From Cupriavidus sp. IDO (GTDB taxonomy: Bacteria; Pseudomonadota; Gammaproteobacteria; Burkholderiales; Burkholderiaceae): DNA of 64,000 nt. Each line of letters starts with the position of its first letter. Within the stretch, counting starts at the first letter, position 1. The position numbers were made by a program, and so were the translations under genes. Under the pieces are notes generated by a model. That model made no database searches, was not told the DNA's origin, and worked only from the letters and a program-made list of their open reading frames with translations. Shown here piece by piece: positions 63,845 through 64,000 of this stretch. Where the stretch lies: the NCBI RefSeq assembly GCF_000812465.1, contig NZ_JWMA01000199.1, positions 115,053-179,052 of the forward strand. Reading direction: 5' to 3'.

Positions 63845-63891
63845 CGCCGGCGTAGCCGGCGACCTCCTTTTTGACGGCGCCAAAAAGGAGG
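63845..63891. repeat. Pair of short palindromes at the window end
   Basis: CGCCGGCGTAGCCGGCG (63845-63861) is a perfect palindrome with a 3-base loop. Next to it CCTCCTTTTT (63863-63872) pairs with AAAAAGGAGG (63882-63891). Together they resemble the interspersed palindromic units found between genes in beta-proteobacteria, or could serve as a bidirectional stop after the chemoreceptor. The last 100 bases hold no gene I can support. Confidence 0.55.
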
Positions 63892-64000
63892 CAAAAAGCG
63901 CCTTCTTGCCCGCCGGGCGGGAGTCTTATCGTAGCGTGCCGGCGTTTTTGTACGGGTATTTGCTTCAGGGCATAGCTGGACTGCCTGCCGCGCAGATCGC

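Noticed and set aside
1..64000. CRISPR arrays, tRNA or rRNA genes, intact insertion sequences or prophage genes
   Set aside because: I saw no regularly spaced repeats, no tRNA-like cloverleaf or rRNA core sequence, and no transposase, integrase or phage structural protein.

Overview
The window is high-GC DNA with Gram-negative features: Tat-exported oxidases, trimeric porins, HME-RND efflux, FlhC, and lipoproteins. The gene content (gentisate operon with AAHS transporter, OmpC-type porin, DUF1302/DUF1329 cluster, czc-like efflux, many MFS and LysR genes) points to a beta-proteobacterium of the Burkholderiales, most likely Cupriavidus or a close relative. It probably lies on a secondary chromosome or megaplasmid. 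That assignment is inference; there is no rRNA or tRNA gene in the window.

Layout. 0.1-2.3 kb: an exported barrel-like protein and an acyltransferase-3 membrane protein. 2.4-8.8 kb: a czcICBA-like heavy-metal efflux operon ending in a strong terminator. 8.8-9.7 kb: a mercury-type MerR regulator with a textbook mer operator, reading into a decayed GDCCVxC gene and a DUF2188-like gene. 9.8-14.1 kb: a hybrid histidine kinase paired with a receiver-adenylate cyclase, then an M23 peptidase.

14.2-37.8 kb is the most interesting part: a catabolic island bounded by two paralogous pairs of Tat-exported flavin amine oxidase plus di-heme cytochrome c. Between them lie a PhyH dioxygenase, a RidA-family protein, DUF1329, DUF1302 and an RND lipid-type transporter, a YCF48-like protein, a saccharopine-dehydrogenase-like reductase, an acyl-CoA ligase, a thiolase, a DadA-like oxidase, a TetR regulator, an acyl-CoA dehydrogenase, a 6-TM protein, an ACAD10-like phosphotransferase and an SDR. 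Three transcription units of the island start with the same promoter module: an AGGGAATACCCT-type inverted repeat exactly 22 bp before the -35, a T-rich tract, a 17-bp spacer and TGACCTA inside the spacer. I read it as a co-regulated route for periplasmic oxidation of a hydrophobic amine and beta-oxidation-like breakdown of the product.

37.9-41.5 kb: an MFS transporter and M20 amidohydrolase divergent from a LysR gene with a perfect operator. 41.5-47.7 kb: YihY, small membrane and motility-type proteins, a CPA1 antiporter, a perfect 26-bp inverted repeat, a serine hydrolase and a porin. 47.7-54 kb: a LysR-controlled 3-hydroxybenzoate/gentisate operon (hydroxylase, gentisate dioxygenase, maleylpyruvate isomerase, fumarylpyruvate hydrolase, transporter). 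54-60.3 kb: an enoyl-CoA hydratase, an atypical lactate/malate-type dehydrogenase, a frameshifted SLC13 transporter and an SDR-monooxygenase-MFS operon. 60.5-64 kb: an orphan flhC and a chemoreceptor gene broken by an amber codon.
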